DNA of 41,379 nucleotides from a virus: the IMG/VR virus record IMGVR_UViG_3300047586_000019, positions 1 to 41,379 of that record, one strand, 5' to 3'. The translations under genes and the position numbers were made by a program. The notes beneath the pieces are model-generated. The model had not been told where the DNA came from, ran no database searches, and worked only from the letters and a program-made list of their open reading frames with translations. The number at the start of each line of letters is the position of its first letter. The first letter of the stretch is position 1. This document shows positions 21,690 through 29,042 of this stretch, piece by piece.

Positions 21690-21842
21690 TTATTCTGACT
21701 CAGTTAACCCACATTTAACACAAGTATATGTTTTAGAGTAGTTTGTTTCTTCTCCTGTATAACTTACTAACATTACACCACCACATTCAGGGCATTTATC
21801 TCCCTCGTTGACATTAAATTCGTTTTCTTTTAAGTCTTTCAT
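21690..21842 (-). CDS. Zinc-ribbon protein, 50 residues
   Basis: CPECGGVM...TCVKCGLTE has two CxxC pairs 24 residues apart, with acidic flanks. TAATG overlap with the gene above. Resembles TFIIS-type or transposon-type small ribbons. Target unknown. Confidence 0.65.
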   Translation of the reverse strand: MKDLKENEFNVNEGDKCPECGGVMLVSYTGEETNYSKTYTCVKCGLTESE

Positions 21843-22048
21843 TAAAAAGGTATCTCAATACTTTTGCTTGCTTGATTTATATAGTCCTTTATAAATAAAT
21901 CCGCTTCCTGATTTTCTTTTCTGGCGGTTTTCATATCTTTGCGTATTCGTTTCCAAACCTTAACTTTTTCATATCTATAATGCATGATAAACAAAAGGCT
22001 TAATCTTTTAAATGCTGTCCAGCGTAAAAATTCTATATCATTTCTCAT
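21842..22048 (-). CDS. Hypothetical basic helical protein, 68 residues
   Basis: I start it at ATG 22048 (MRNDIEFLRWTAFKRLSLLF). An upstream in-frame TTG at 22075 falls inside the leader hairpins. Charged helices follow (RYEKVKVWKRIRKDMKTARKE). It is served by the promoter at 22215 and a 130-base leader. Confidence 0.5.
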   Translation of the reverse strand: MRNDIEFLRWTAFKRLSLLFIMHYRYEKVKVWKRIRKDMKTARKENQEADLFIKDYINQASKSIEIPF

Positions 22049-22180
22049 AATTATTTTGGTAGCTTTTTGGTTCAACTACCGAACCTTGTATTGCGTATGC
22101 TTTAGGCGTAGCTTTAAAGTATTCTCAAAGTTGAAGAAATTATTTTATTATCGGTCAACTTGATTTTATATCTTTAAAGT
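22049..22180 (-). promoter_or_regulatory. Leader with two mutually exclusive hairpins
   Basis: On the minus strand near 22090-22055, GGTTC-GGTAGTT-GAACC overlaps GGTAG-...-CTACC, so only one can form at a time. The second ends about 12 bases before the ATG at 22048. This geometry fits a switch acting on translation start, but no ligand class is recognised. Confidence 0.4.
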
Positions 22181-22186
22181 AAATAT

Positions 22187-22215
22187 ATTCTATCATACTG
22201 CTTGTATATTGTCAA
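22187..22215 (-). promoter_or_regulatory. Early promoter
   Basis: Minus strand TTGACA (22215-22210), 17-base spacer, TAGAAT (22192-22187). The -35 overlaps the end of the tiny peptide gene at 22212-22292. Confidence 0.7.
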
Positions 22216-22292
22216 TAGGTATTTATAATCCATTGTATTATAGCTCCTATGCTTAATAATAGTGCCCAATTCCTTATGTAATATATTTTCAT
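22212..22292 (-). CDS. Tiny membrane peptide, 26 residues
   Basis: MKIYYIRNWALLLSIGAIIQ then WIINTY. One membrane helix, with AAAAGGAT just before the ATG. Not clearly related to the MKYL peptides. Function unknown. Confidence 0.5.
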   Translation of the reverse strand: MKIYYIRNWALLLSIGAIIQWIINTY

Positions 22293-22340
22293 ATCCTTTT
22301 TAGTATCTATCTTACAAGTCAATTAAGACTTGTATGGTTT

Positions 22341-22484
22341 TTAGGCTTTTTGATACCCGTCAAACCATTTTCCTTCTTTTCTTGTTCTTGGGTCATTACA
22401 ATGTAATTGGGCTATTTCAAGGCTTGATACTCTTCTTATGAGTTTCTTGCCTCCCTTAAAGTAAAATCTATATATTTTATACAT
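22341..22484 (-). CDS. Small phage protein of the YRFYF..GGKKLIRR..AQLHCNDP..WFDGY family, 47 residues
   Basis: MYKIYRFYFKGGKKLIRRVS, then LEIAQLHCNDPRT and KWFDGY. This order (Tyr-rich strand, IRR, LEEAQ.HC.DP, WFDGY) is a very widespread tiny phage protein family of unknown function. An excellent ribosome binding site, AAAAGGAGGTG, lies before the ATG. Confidence 0.75.
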   Translation of the reverse strand: MYKIYRFYFKGGKKLIRRVSSLEIAQLHCNDPRTRKEGKWFDGYQKA

Positions 22485-22566
22485 AATTTAACACCTCCTT
22501 TTATAATTGACTTATAAGATAATACTAAATTGATAACCTATACAAGCTATAAAGCTTGTAGTAGCG

Positions 22567-22827
22567 TTAAGCTACATATTCAAAAGTGCTTTCAACTTTT
22601 GTGGTCTTTCGCAAGTGTCTTTTAGCGTTTGCTAGAGTTTGTAATTCACTTTTACCTGTTTTTATTGTAAAAAAGTGATTTGCTTCCCAACTTCCAATTC
22701 TTGAGTATTCTTTGTTAAGATATCCCAAAGTTGTAGGAAGTGTATCAATAGACCAGTCAAAAACTCTTTTTTCTCCTCCGTCCCAATAACCATTTATTGG
22801 TTGAGTAAATGTTTGTCTAAGTATCAT
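22567..22827 (-). CDS. Hypothetical protein, 86 residues
   Basis: MILRQTFTQPINGYWDGGEK then ...SWEANHFFTIKTGKSELQTLANAKRHLRK. A mixed alpha/beta look, no family recognised. GGGGGTGA lies 8 bases before the ATG. The first gene of the whole minus arm, behind a 125-base structured leader and a strong promoter. Confidence 0.6.
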   Translation of the reverse strand: MILRQTFTQPINGYWDGGEKRVFDWSIDTLPTTLGYLNKEYSRIGSWEANHFFTIKTGKSELQTLANAKRHLRKTTKVESTFEYVA

Positions 22828-22953
22828 AATTATTCACCCCCAATCCCTAGTTTATAGCTAGTATAGGGTTATCAATCTATTAAAGTCTTTTATTTATTCG
22901 CAACCGTTGTGCAGTTGTTAGTCGAATAAGTAATTGATTTATTGTTAAGGTAC
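22828..22953 (-). promoter_or_regulatory. Structured 5' leader of the early arm
   Basis: On the minus strand a stem TTATTCG...CGAATAA encloses CAAC...GTTG, and further down CCCTA...TAGGG closes just before the GGGGGTGA ribosome binding site. Such a leader could tune expression of the first early gene. No riboswitch class is recognised. Confidence 0.45.
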
Positions 22954-22959
22954 AACAAC

Positions 22960-22988
22960 ATAATATCACCATATAAGCAAGATGTCAA
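22960..22988 (-). promoter_or_regulatory. Main early promoter
   Basis: Minus strand TTGACA (22988-22983), 17-base spacer ending TGGTGA, TATTAT (22965-22960). It starts the minus arm and lies about 75 bases from the start of the plus-strand terminase gene. Confidence 0.8.
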
Positions 22989-23048
22989 TAGGCAATATGA
23001 TACCAATATGAGCCTAAAAAATTGTGCGACATAAGAATTTGCTTAATG

Positions 23049-23057
23049 TGATATAAT
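23049..23057 (+). promoter_or_regulatory. Extended -10 promoter for the terminase gene
   Basis: TGATATAAT (23049-23057) is TGN plus a perfect -10. No clear -35 is seen. The GTG start of the small terminase gene at 23064 is six bases further, so a leaderless mRNA is predicted. TGTGCGACA (23023-23031) upstream recurs inverted at 23596-23604. Confidence 0.5.
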
Positions 23058-23063
23058 TATTAT

Positions 23064-23465
23064 GTGACTAAGAGAAAAGAACCTAATCAACTATTAAAAG
23101 AAGGACCTAAGACAAAATACTTACCAGAAGTTATAAATCCTAAAATAGAAGAATATCTTAAAACTTGCGGACAGGAACAAATGAAGTTACCTAGTGTTGC
23201 AGGACTTAGTAATTATTTAAACATATCAAGGGAAACTATTTATCAATGGGTTAAGATTTATCCAGAGTTATCTGACACTATAAAAAAGATAGCAGATAGA
23301 CAACAGGAGGATTTAATGAACGCTGGACTTTATGGAGGAAGAGAAGTTAATGCAGGAATGGCAGTATTTTTACTTAAAGCTTTACACGGAATGAAAGAAA
23401 ACGAACCATCTACTTTAATCCAAGTTAATATAAAACCAATACTTGGACAGCTAGACCCTGAATAA
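23064..23465 (+). CDS. Terminase small subunit
   Basis: 133 residues from a GTG. A helix-turn-helix region (about 55-80: VAGLSNYLNISRETIYQWVKIYPEL) and the downstream IKKIADRQQEDLMNAGLYGGREVNAGMAVFLLKALHGM are typical of phage small terminases. It binds the packaging site and recruits the large subunit. It opens the plus-strand late arm. TGATACGCTA repeats between it and the large subunit gene could be its DNA site. Confidence 0.75.
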   Translation: MTKRKEPNQLLKEGPKTKYLPEVINPKIEEYLKTCGQEQMKLPSVAGLSNYLNISRETIYQWVKIYPELSDTIKKIADRQQEDLMNAGLYGGREVNAGMAVFLLKALHGMKENEPSTLIQVNIKPILGQLDPE

Positions 23466-23848
23466 AAGAATGGTAATACTTCAAGTTAGTACCATATATA
23501 GAGTTAAACAACGTAAGAATATAAAATAAAAACACTTAATCTACGTTTGTCATTGTTCTCTAGGCCATATGGCGTAGGCATGATTAAGCGTACTGTGTCG
23601 CACATCTTTTATTATACGACATAGAATAGGCACATACTCTATATTCAAAGCTACAATAAGACCTATAATACAACAAAACAGCTCAAAAGAGGTTTCAGAG
23701 GTTGGCTTAAAATATACATGGGGGGAACAAGCCACCATGCAACTATCGCCCTCTTTGTCAGCCTAAAGTCAGAAGTCAAATTTTAAAAAAGTAGCTACAG
23801 GCCTTTTGATACGCTATTGACTTTGATACGCTAACATGATACGCTAAA
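23466..23848. other. 383-base gap between small and large terminase genes
   Basis: No convincing gene. It contains a minus-direction TATAAT (23616-23611) flanked by TGTCG and TGTGCGACA, an imperfect hairpin pairing GGTTGGCTT (about 23699-23707) with AAGCCACC (23730-23737), and the three TGATACGCTA repeats at its right end. A regulatory or packaging region is likely. Confidence 0.5.
23807..23846. repeat. Three direct TGATACGCTA repeats (iteron-like)
   Basis: Exact 10-base copies at 23807-23816, 23824-23833 and 23837-23846, with 17- and 13-base periods. They end six bases before the GTG of the next gene. I saw no further copies elsewhere in the window. Candidate packaging, operator or origin site. 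Confidence 0.75.
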
Positions 23849-23851
23849 TTG

Positions 23852-24103
23852 GTGATATGTATTAACTGCGGGAAAGACTTTCAAGGAATAAGAGCTACAG
23901 CAAAATATTGTAGCGGAGCTTGCAAATTAAAATATAATCGTAGAAGTGGTCCACTCAATCCTCAAGTAGAAGAAGTTATCTTAGAAAAGACATGGCAAGA
24001 CCTTTATGCTAAGTGTGATGGTTGTGACGGTAAGAACTGTCCTAGTGGATTTAAACCAAACTCTCCTAACGCCAAAGAGTTTCTAAAAGCCCATAAAGTA
24101 TGA
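23852..24103 (+). CDS. Zinc-finger protein upstream of the large terminase, 83 residues
   Basis: CINCGKDFQ...AKYCSGACKLKYNRR gives a treble-clef-like zinc site, followed by CDGCDGKNCPSGF with four more Cys. GTG start preferred (23852). A TTG three bases upstream is also possible. Its stop shares ATGA with the terminase start. A DNA-binding helper for packaging is inferred from position. Confidence 0.6.
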   Translation: MICINCGKDFQGIRATAKYCSGACKLKYNRRSGPLNPQVEEVILEKTWQDLYAKCDGCDGKNCPSGFKPNSPNAKEFLKAHKV

Positions 24104-25287
24104 GTTTCATTAAGACTACAGCAACTGATAAAATCTTTCAATTAAAGAAACGTGTTAGATGTGTAGGAGGAGGAACAGGAGCAAGTAAGACTATCTCAAT
24201 TCTTCTCTGGATAATTCAAAGAGCATTACTTCCCAAGTATGCAGGAGAAGTTATCTCTTGTGTAAGTGAATCTTTTCCTCATTTAAAAAGAGGAGTAATC
24301 AGAGACTTTCAGAACATAATGGAGGAACATGGTTACTGGCAGGAAGAAAACTATAACCGTACCGATTGTATTTATTCTTTTCCTACAGGAACCAAAGTAG
24401 AGTTCTTTTCCGTAGATCAGCCAGGTAAGGTTAGAGGACCACGTAGAGACATCTTATTTATAAACGAAGCCAATAATATTACCTATGAAATCTTTACTCA
24501 ACTTGAAGTCCGTACTAAGAAGATAATCTGGATGGACTGGAACCCAGTCAGTGAGTATTGGTTCTATGAACAAGTCAAAGGTAAACCAGATACTGACTTC
24601 ATCACTCTCACCTACAAGGACAATGAAGCTCTTGATAAAGGAATTGTCCAAGCCATTGAATCAAGGATGCACAATAAGAACTGGTGGAAAGTTTATGGAT
24701 TAGGAGAACTTGGTGATTCGGAAGGAAAGGTTTATAAGGACTGGCAATTCATTGATGAGATTCCCCATGAAGCCCGATTGGAAAGAAGGGGATTGGACTT
24801 CGGTTATAGCAATGATCCATCGGCATTGGTAGATATTTATTATTATAATGGAGGATATATCTTGGAGGAAAGACTTTATCAGAAAGGAATGAGTAACAAA
24901 CAGATAGCAGATTTCATCACGAATTTAGATTATCCTTCGGTAATGGTTATTGCCGATAGTGCAGAACCAAAGAGCATAGATGAGATACGGGGTTATGGAG
25001 TGAATGTAATGCCAGTTACTAAAGGAAAGGATTCAATTACCCAAGGGATTCAATTTGTCCAAGACCAAAGAATCTCAGTTACTAAACGTAGTACAAACCT
25101 AATCAAAGAATACAGAAACTATTTATGGGAGACCGATAGAGATGGAAAGATAACCAATGAACCTTCGCCTATTTTTAATCATTCAATGGATGCCATCCGT
25201 TATGGATTTGAAGCATTACGGAGAACTGATGATTCGGAATTAGATTTACCCGATGACCAAGCGATGTTTAAAGGAGGTTTCTATTAA
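24100..25287 (+). CDS. Terminase large subunit
   Basis: 395 residues. Walker A GGGTGASKT (23-31), Walker B DILFINEAN near 117-125, then the RNase-H-like nuclease with LDFGYSNDPSA (near 232), VIADSAEPKSIDEI (near 284) and NHSMDAIRYG (near 361), each contributing a metal-binding Asp. It drives DNA into the capsid by ATP hydrolysis and cuts concatemers. At 395 residues it is a compact version of the family. ATGA couples it to the zinc-finger gene. Confidence 0.95.
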   Translation: MSFIKTTATDKIFQLKKRVRCVGGGTGASKTISILLWIIQRALLPKYAGEVISCVSESFPHLKRGVIRDFQNIMEEHGYWQEENYNRTDCIYSFPTGTKVEFFSVDQPGKVRGPRRDILFINEANNITYEIFTQLEVRTKKIIWMDWNPVSEYWFYEQVKGKPDTDFITLTYKDNEALDKGIVQAIESRMHNKNWWKVYGLGELGDSEGKVYKDWQFIDEIPHEARLERRGLDFGYSNDPSALVDIYYYNGGYILEERLYQKGMSNKQIADFITNLDYPSVMVIADSAEPKSIDEIRGYGVNVMPVTKGKDSITQGIQFVQDQRISVTKRSTNLIKEYRNYLWETDRDGKITNEPSPIFNHSMDAIRYGFEALRRTDDSELDLPDDQAMFKGGFY

Positions 25288-25560
25288 GTGCAATATGCTT
25301 TGGAGATTTCTGAACACAATGCACAAGCACATTTGGATATTGAAGAAGCAATCCAAAAACAAAAGAATGGATTGTTTACTTTCATCCTAAGAATTAATAA
25401 TGGGAATATAGTAGATTTTAATTTAGTATATGTCACAGACGCAAGAGACTATCTCAAACTTACGGAAGTTGTTGTTGAAGAACTTACTCTTGCACGTTCT
25501 GTTGACATCGGAAATAAACAAAACACCATTCGGTCAGATAACAGTGAACGTAATGATTAA
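25288..25560 (+). CDS. Hypothetical small protein, 90 residues
   Basis: It starts with GTG right after the terminase stop. The first part (QYALEISEHNAQAHLDIEEAI) and LRINNGNIVDFNLVYVTD.RDYLKLTEVVVEELT look like a small beta-sheet fold. The last 20 residues are polar. It is overlapped by the next small gene. Function unknown. Confidence 0.5.
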   Translation: MQYALEISEHNAQAHLDIEEAIQKQKNGLFTFILRINNGNIVDFNLVYVTDARDYLKLTEVVVEELTLARSVDIGNKQNTIRSDNSERND

Positions 25561-25642
25561 AGATGGAGTTGTTCAAATAGAAACAATTAATATCGTCAAA
25601 AATATTCGTAAGAAGTATCAACTAGTTGACAAAGAGGATTAG
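25502..25642 (+). CDS. Small beta-strand protein, about 46 residues
   Basis: TSEINKTPFGQITVNVMIKD then GVVQIETINIVKNIRKKY. A clean beta-hairpin-like sequence with a basic end. The start is uncertain (TTG at 25502, or ATG 25430 in the same frame). The last codons carry the -35 box of the portal promoter. No family is recognised. Confidence 0.45.
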   Translation: MTSEINKTPFGQITVNVMIKDGVVQIETINIVKNIRKKYQLVDKED

Positions 25643-25655
25643 CAAGTGATAGTAT
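25626..25655 (+). promoter_or_regulatory. Late promoter, module C
   Basis: TTGACA (25626-25631), 18-base spacer ending in TGA, -10 TAGTAT (25650-25655). It precedes a 53-base leader and the portal gene. Confidence 0.7.
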
Positions 25656-25669
25656 TGGATTGCTAAATA

Positions 25670-25715
25670 TCCACCAGACGAAGTGGAACGAAGCACTCGT
25701 AAGAGTGTTTTTTTT
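25670..25715 (+). terminator. Two-hairpin leader and intrinsic terminator before the portal ATG
   Basis: CCAC-...-GTGG hairpin, then GCACTC-GTAA-GAGTGT (25693-25708) and a run of T up to the ATG at 25716. The ACTCGTAAGAGTG string is the same as in the leader at 7355. Strong intrinsic terminator pattern with a GNRA loop. Confidence 0.75.
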
Positions 25716-27599
25716 ATGATTAAGTCAGTAGAGTCCGCCAAAGAAATTAAAGGCTTCAGACAAACATCCGAAGATTATCTTCGTACTAAAAGACTTACTT
25801 GGGATAGAGCAGAACAGTTGGCGTTCAATCAATTAAATGATTCCATATCTACGGAAACTAAATCTCAAGTCTTTGATCCTAAACTATCTACCCTAGCGAT
25901 TGAGAGAAGTTATAGAGTTATGGCACAACTTCAATCGGGTAAAGTGCGAGGAATGAGTAAGAACGATATGGGAGATGCACTTCTAAAGAATCTTATCTTA
26001 GAGAAATATGTTATTCCTAATTCCACCGCTCAATTTGATTTCCTTACTAAGATGCGAATGATGGATTTATATTCCAATATTTATGGGAATATGTTTTCAC
26101 TTATTGATTGGGATATTAAACCGAGTGGATATGTCGGGCCAGACATTTGGCTTCTTAATATAAGAGATGTCTTTCCTCAAGTTGGTGCAGTTAGTTTAGA
26201 TGATAGTGACAAAGTAGTTATCAGGTCATGGAGACCTATTTCATTCTTTGAACAACGGGCAAAGGAAAAAGATTATATTAATATGGATGCTTTAATTACC
26301 AAACTAAAAACTTTACCAGGTAGTAAGCAATCAAGAAATCCATCAACCGCTAAAACACAAAGAGAATTTCAACAATATCCCACAACTGAACCCGCTAAAG
26401 GTGCAGGATACTACGAAGTCCTTTCAATGTATGAAAGAGATGAATGGACTGATTATTGTACCGATGCGGACATGACTTTCAGGGAAAGAGATAACCCTCA
26501 AGATGACGGAGACCTTCCAGTCAAATGTAAATATGCCATTCCCTTACTTGATGACATTATGGGAATGAGTGATTTTGAAAGAGGAGCATCAATGCAGATG
26601 GCGATTAACTCCGCATGGAATCTTTACTTGGACGCAGTTAAGATGTCTATCTTCCCGCCTATTCTTATCAATAAAGATAATATTGCTTCAATGAGTTCTA
26701 TTACTCAGACAGCAGCAGCTAAATGGTTGGTTAGAAATCAAATCTCTAATGCGGCAATGCCACTTAATCTTTCTCCACAGGGAATCAATACTTTTAATAA
26801 TGTCTATCAGGTTGCAACCGCTTCAATTATGAATTTGTTTGGAACAACTGAAACTCAAACTACTGTTGCTACTGACCCAGGTTTCGGAAAGACACCAGAG
26901 GCAATTAAAGCACAAGCCCAACGTGAAAACACCAGGGACAACGCAGACCGATTTTATATGGAACAATATATTACTTCAGTTATGAAAAAGTTCTGTAATC
27001 TAATCGCCAAAAAGCAAACAGCAGCAATTACCCTTAGATTATTTCAAGATGAGATAGATGATTTAGCAAAATCTTATCCAGACATTAAAGATATGTATAA
27101 TGCAAGTACGGGAAAACTTGCTATTAAAAAAACTTCTGGAGATATGCTTTATGATTATGAAATTATTCCTGGTTCAACTTATATGGTTGACCAACAGCAA
27201 CAGCAACAGAATATGGGAAATCTTTTGACTCTATTCCAACAAGCTCAGACTCCGAATGGAAATATGTTAGTTGAACAATTAAAACAAGACGGTTATCAGT
27301 TTAATTTCGGAGAACTTCTAAAAAGAATAATCTCTAATTCAGGAATACAGGATTGGGATAAAATTCTAACAGAGATTGGCCCACAAGAACAGGCTAAACA
27401 GATACTTGCTCAACACGCTGCTCAATTTCAATCAGCAATCTCAGCAATGAATGCTAACCCAAATCAAACCCCACCAATGCCAAATGGTACACAACCAGGA
27501 GGAATGGCTGCTCCAGGTGGACAACCGCCTCCGTCTCAACCACCAGAACAAAATCCAATGGGACAATCACCAATAGGTAATAATGGATTTGTACAATGA
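25716..27599 (+). CDS. Portal protein
   Basis: 627 residues. I start at the ATG after the T run, because the in-frame extension upstream crosses the terminator. Helical N-terminus, a wing/stem region with WRPISFFEQRAKEKDYINMD and YEVLSMYERDEW, then DDIMGMSDFERGASMQMAINSAWN (near 285), a long C-terminal helical barrel and a Gln/Pro/Gly-rich tail. This is a podovirus/siphovirus portal pattern. It forms the dodecameric channel for packaging. Next to terminase, as usual. Confidence 0.85.
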   Translation: MIKSVESAKEIKGFRQTSEDYLRTKRLTWDRAEQLAFNQLNDSISTETKSQVFDPKLSTLAIERSYRVMAQLQSGKVRGMSKNDMGDALLKNLILEKYVIPNSTAQFDFLTKMRMMDLYSNIYGNMFSLIDWDIKPSGYVGPDIWLLNIRDVFPQVGAVSLDDSDKVVIRSWRPISFFEQRAKEKDYINMDALITKLKTLPGSKQSRNPSTAKTQREFQQYPTTEPAKGAGYYEVLSMYERDEWTDYCTDADMTFRERDNPQDDGDLPVKCKYAIPLLDDIMGMSDFERGASMQMAINSAWNLYLDAVKMSIFPPILINKDNIASMSSITQTAAAKWLVRNQISNAAMPLNLSPQGINTFNNVYQVATASIMNLFGTTETQTTVATDPGFGKTPEAIKAQAQRENTRDNADRFYMEQYITSVMKKFCNLIAKKQTAAITLRLFQDEIDDLAKSYPDIKDMYNASTGKLAIKKTSGDMLYDYEIIPGSTYMVDQQQQQQNMGNLLTLFQQAQTPNGNMLVEQLKQDGYQFNFGELLKRIISNSGIQDWDKILTEIGPQEQAKQILAQHAAQFQSAISAMNANPNQTPPMPNGTQPGGMAAPGGQPPPSQPPEQNPMGQSPIGNNGFVQ

Positions 27600-27916
27600 A
27601 AGACGAAGCACTAAGACCATCATTTATTAAACCAACACCGCCTGTAAAGGTTGAAGATGTTGCTACTATTACTGAGGATGAAAAGATATTAGCGACTGGT
27701 TCAAGTAATAAATTCTGGCAAGTTTTAAAAGGTTATCTCTTGGATTCGATTACTCAACTAGAACAGACAAATGAACAGGCGATGTCTGCCTTGTCAATGG
27801 AAGAAATAGGAAAGAATACAGTTGTCTTGAGTTTAGTTAAGGCGACACTAAAAGGAATTATAAATCATGTAGAAGATAGTAAGGAGGCCATGGAAAATGG
27901 AGGAGAAACAAAATGA
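27596..27916 (+). CDS. Hypothetical protein between portal and scaffold, 106 residues
   Basis: ATGA overlap with the portal. Pro-rich N-terminus, then a helical region (KFWQVLKGYLLDSITQLEQTNEQAMSAL). Similar small helical proteins occur between portal and scaffold in many phages. Role unknown, possibly in head assembly. Confidence 0.6.
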   Translation: MKDEALRPSFIKPTPPVKVEDVATITEDEKILATGSSNKFWQVLKGYLLDSITQLEQTNEQAMSALSMEEIGKNTVVLSLVKATLKGIINHVEDSKEAMENGGETK

Positions 27917-28133
27917 AAACGATAGTCCGAATGACAAACCAGCCGAAGAAATCTTGGACTTTAACAAGCCAGACTTCCAGTTTGTCCCGAAGGGTTCGCA
28001 CCAGTGGAGACAACAAGGTCCGTATATCATCTGTAAAAGTTGTGAACTCGAACATGCAACCTATATCGGTATGGATTACCTTATGACAGGAATTGGGGAA
28101 GACGGATTCCCTTTATTAAAGGTTAGGACTTGA
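27897..28133 (+). CDS. Small zinc-knuckle head-region protein, 78 residues
   Basis: Acidic start, then SHQWRQQGPYIICKSCELEH and IGMDYLM. The QGPY.ICKSCELEHA.YIGMD pattern is a recurrent small phage protein near capsid genes. One CxxC plus His could bind zinc. It overlaps the preceding gene by 20 bases. Confidence 0.65.
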   Translation: MEEKQNENDSPNDKPAEEILDFNKPDFQFVPKGSHQWRQQGPYIICKSCELEHATYIGMDYLMTGIGEDGFPLLKVRT

Positions 28134-28223
28134 CCTAAGTCAGTTCCTAGCCCTTAAGGCTAGGGTGGAAGCTCGTTAAACCACCTTAAATAAAATTAAT
28201 GATTCACAGGAAGGAGGTGAAAT
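28134..28223 (+). promoter_or_regulatory. Structured leader of the scaffold gene
   Basis: CTAGCC-CTTAA-GGCTAG (about 28148-28164) and GGTGG-...-CCACC follow each other, then an ideal AGGAAGGAGGTG ribosome binding site. It may protect or process mRNA for the highly made scaffold and capsid proteins. Confidence 0.5.
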
Positions 28224-29015
28224 ATGAAAGATGATAATTTGGCGGCTGAGGAGCAACAAATAAACTCTAAAGCTGAAGAAGCGAGTGAAGAAAACACTCC
28301 GACAGAATCGCCTACTGTTGAACAAACAACTGAGGAGGTTCCAGAGGTTAAGGAAGAAGCGGCAGCAGAAACCAAACCTGATGAAACCGAAACAGCAGAG
28401 AGCAAGAAAGGTGCAAGTTCAAGGATTAAGGAACTGAATACCAAAGCCAAAGCGGCAGAGGAAAGAGCAGTTCAAGCGGAAGAAAAAGCGAAATCTTTAT
28501 CCGATAGATTAGCGGAAATCACAGATCCGATAGGCTTACCGACTCAGCAAGAGTCAACACAGTTTCCGTATCAGGAAGGACAACAGATTACGCCTGAGAG
28601 TTATGCAGCAGATGTGACGAAGGTTGCAAATGCCGCAGTAGACATAAAGATTGCTCAGAATAATGCCTCTAATAGAATCAGGAATGAATCTTTAGATGCA
28701 GTCAGAAAATATCCGCAACTTGATCCAGAAAAACCTGAATCTTTCAATCAAGAGCTTTCTGATTCGATTACTGAAGCTACGGAACATTACATTCGTGTAA
28801 ATCCGTATAAAGCTAATGTCACTCAGTTTGTTGATAAGCTGATGAAACCCTATTTAGGGGCAGTAACCCAAGAGGTTGGCAAGACTACCGAGAATATTGC
28901 TAAGCAAGTATCGGAAACTGCTCTCAGACCAACTTCTGTACGTCAACCAGAGAAACCTGCTTCTGAATTAACAGTAGCAGAGCTTGAACAGAAATTAGGT
29001 GTTGTTCAAACTTAA
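28224..29015 (+). CDS. Capsid scaffolding protein
   Basis: 263 residues. Very acidic Glu/Ala/Thr-rich N-terminus, then a long coiled coil (RIKELNTKAKAAEERAVQAE), a middle linker and a helical C-terminus. Composition and position directly before the major capsid gene are those of phage scaffolds. Strong Shine-Dalgarno sequence present. Confidence 0.8.
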   Translation: MKDDNLAAEEQQINSKAEEASEENTPTESPTVEQTTEEVPEVKEEAAAETKPDETETAESKKGASSRIKELNTKAKAAEERAVQAEEKAKSLSDRLAEITDPIGLPTQQESTQFPYQEGQQITPESYAADVTKVANAAVDIKIAQNNASNRIRNESLDAVRKYPQLDPEKPESFNQELSDSITEATEHYIRVNPYKANVTQFVDKLMKPYLGAVTQEVGKTTENIAKQVSETALRPTSVRQPEKPASELTVAELEQKLGVVQT

Positions 29016-29042
29016 TCTTGGCAGAAAGGCGGGTGATTTATA

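Noticed and set aside
23550-23738. Minus-strand 62-codon frame in the gap between the terminase genes
   Set aside because: No ribosome binding site, no protein-like pattern; the area fits regulatory DNA better.
25683-25715. Upstream GTG start for the portal gene
   Set aside because: The extension would translate the terminator stem and its U-run; the ATG after it gives a normal portal start.
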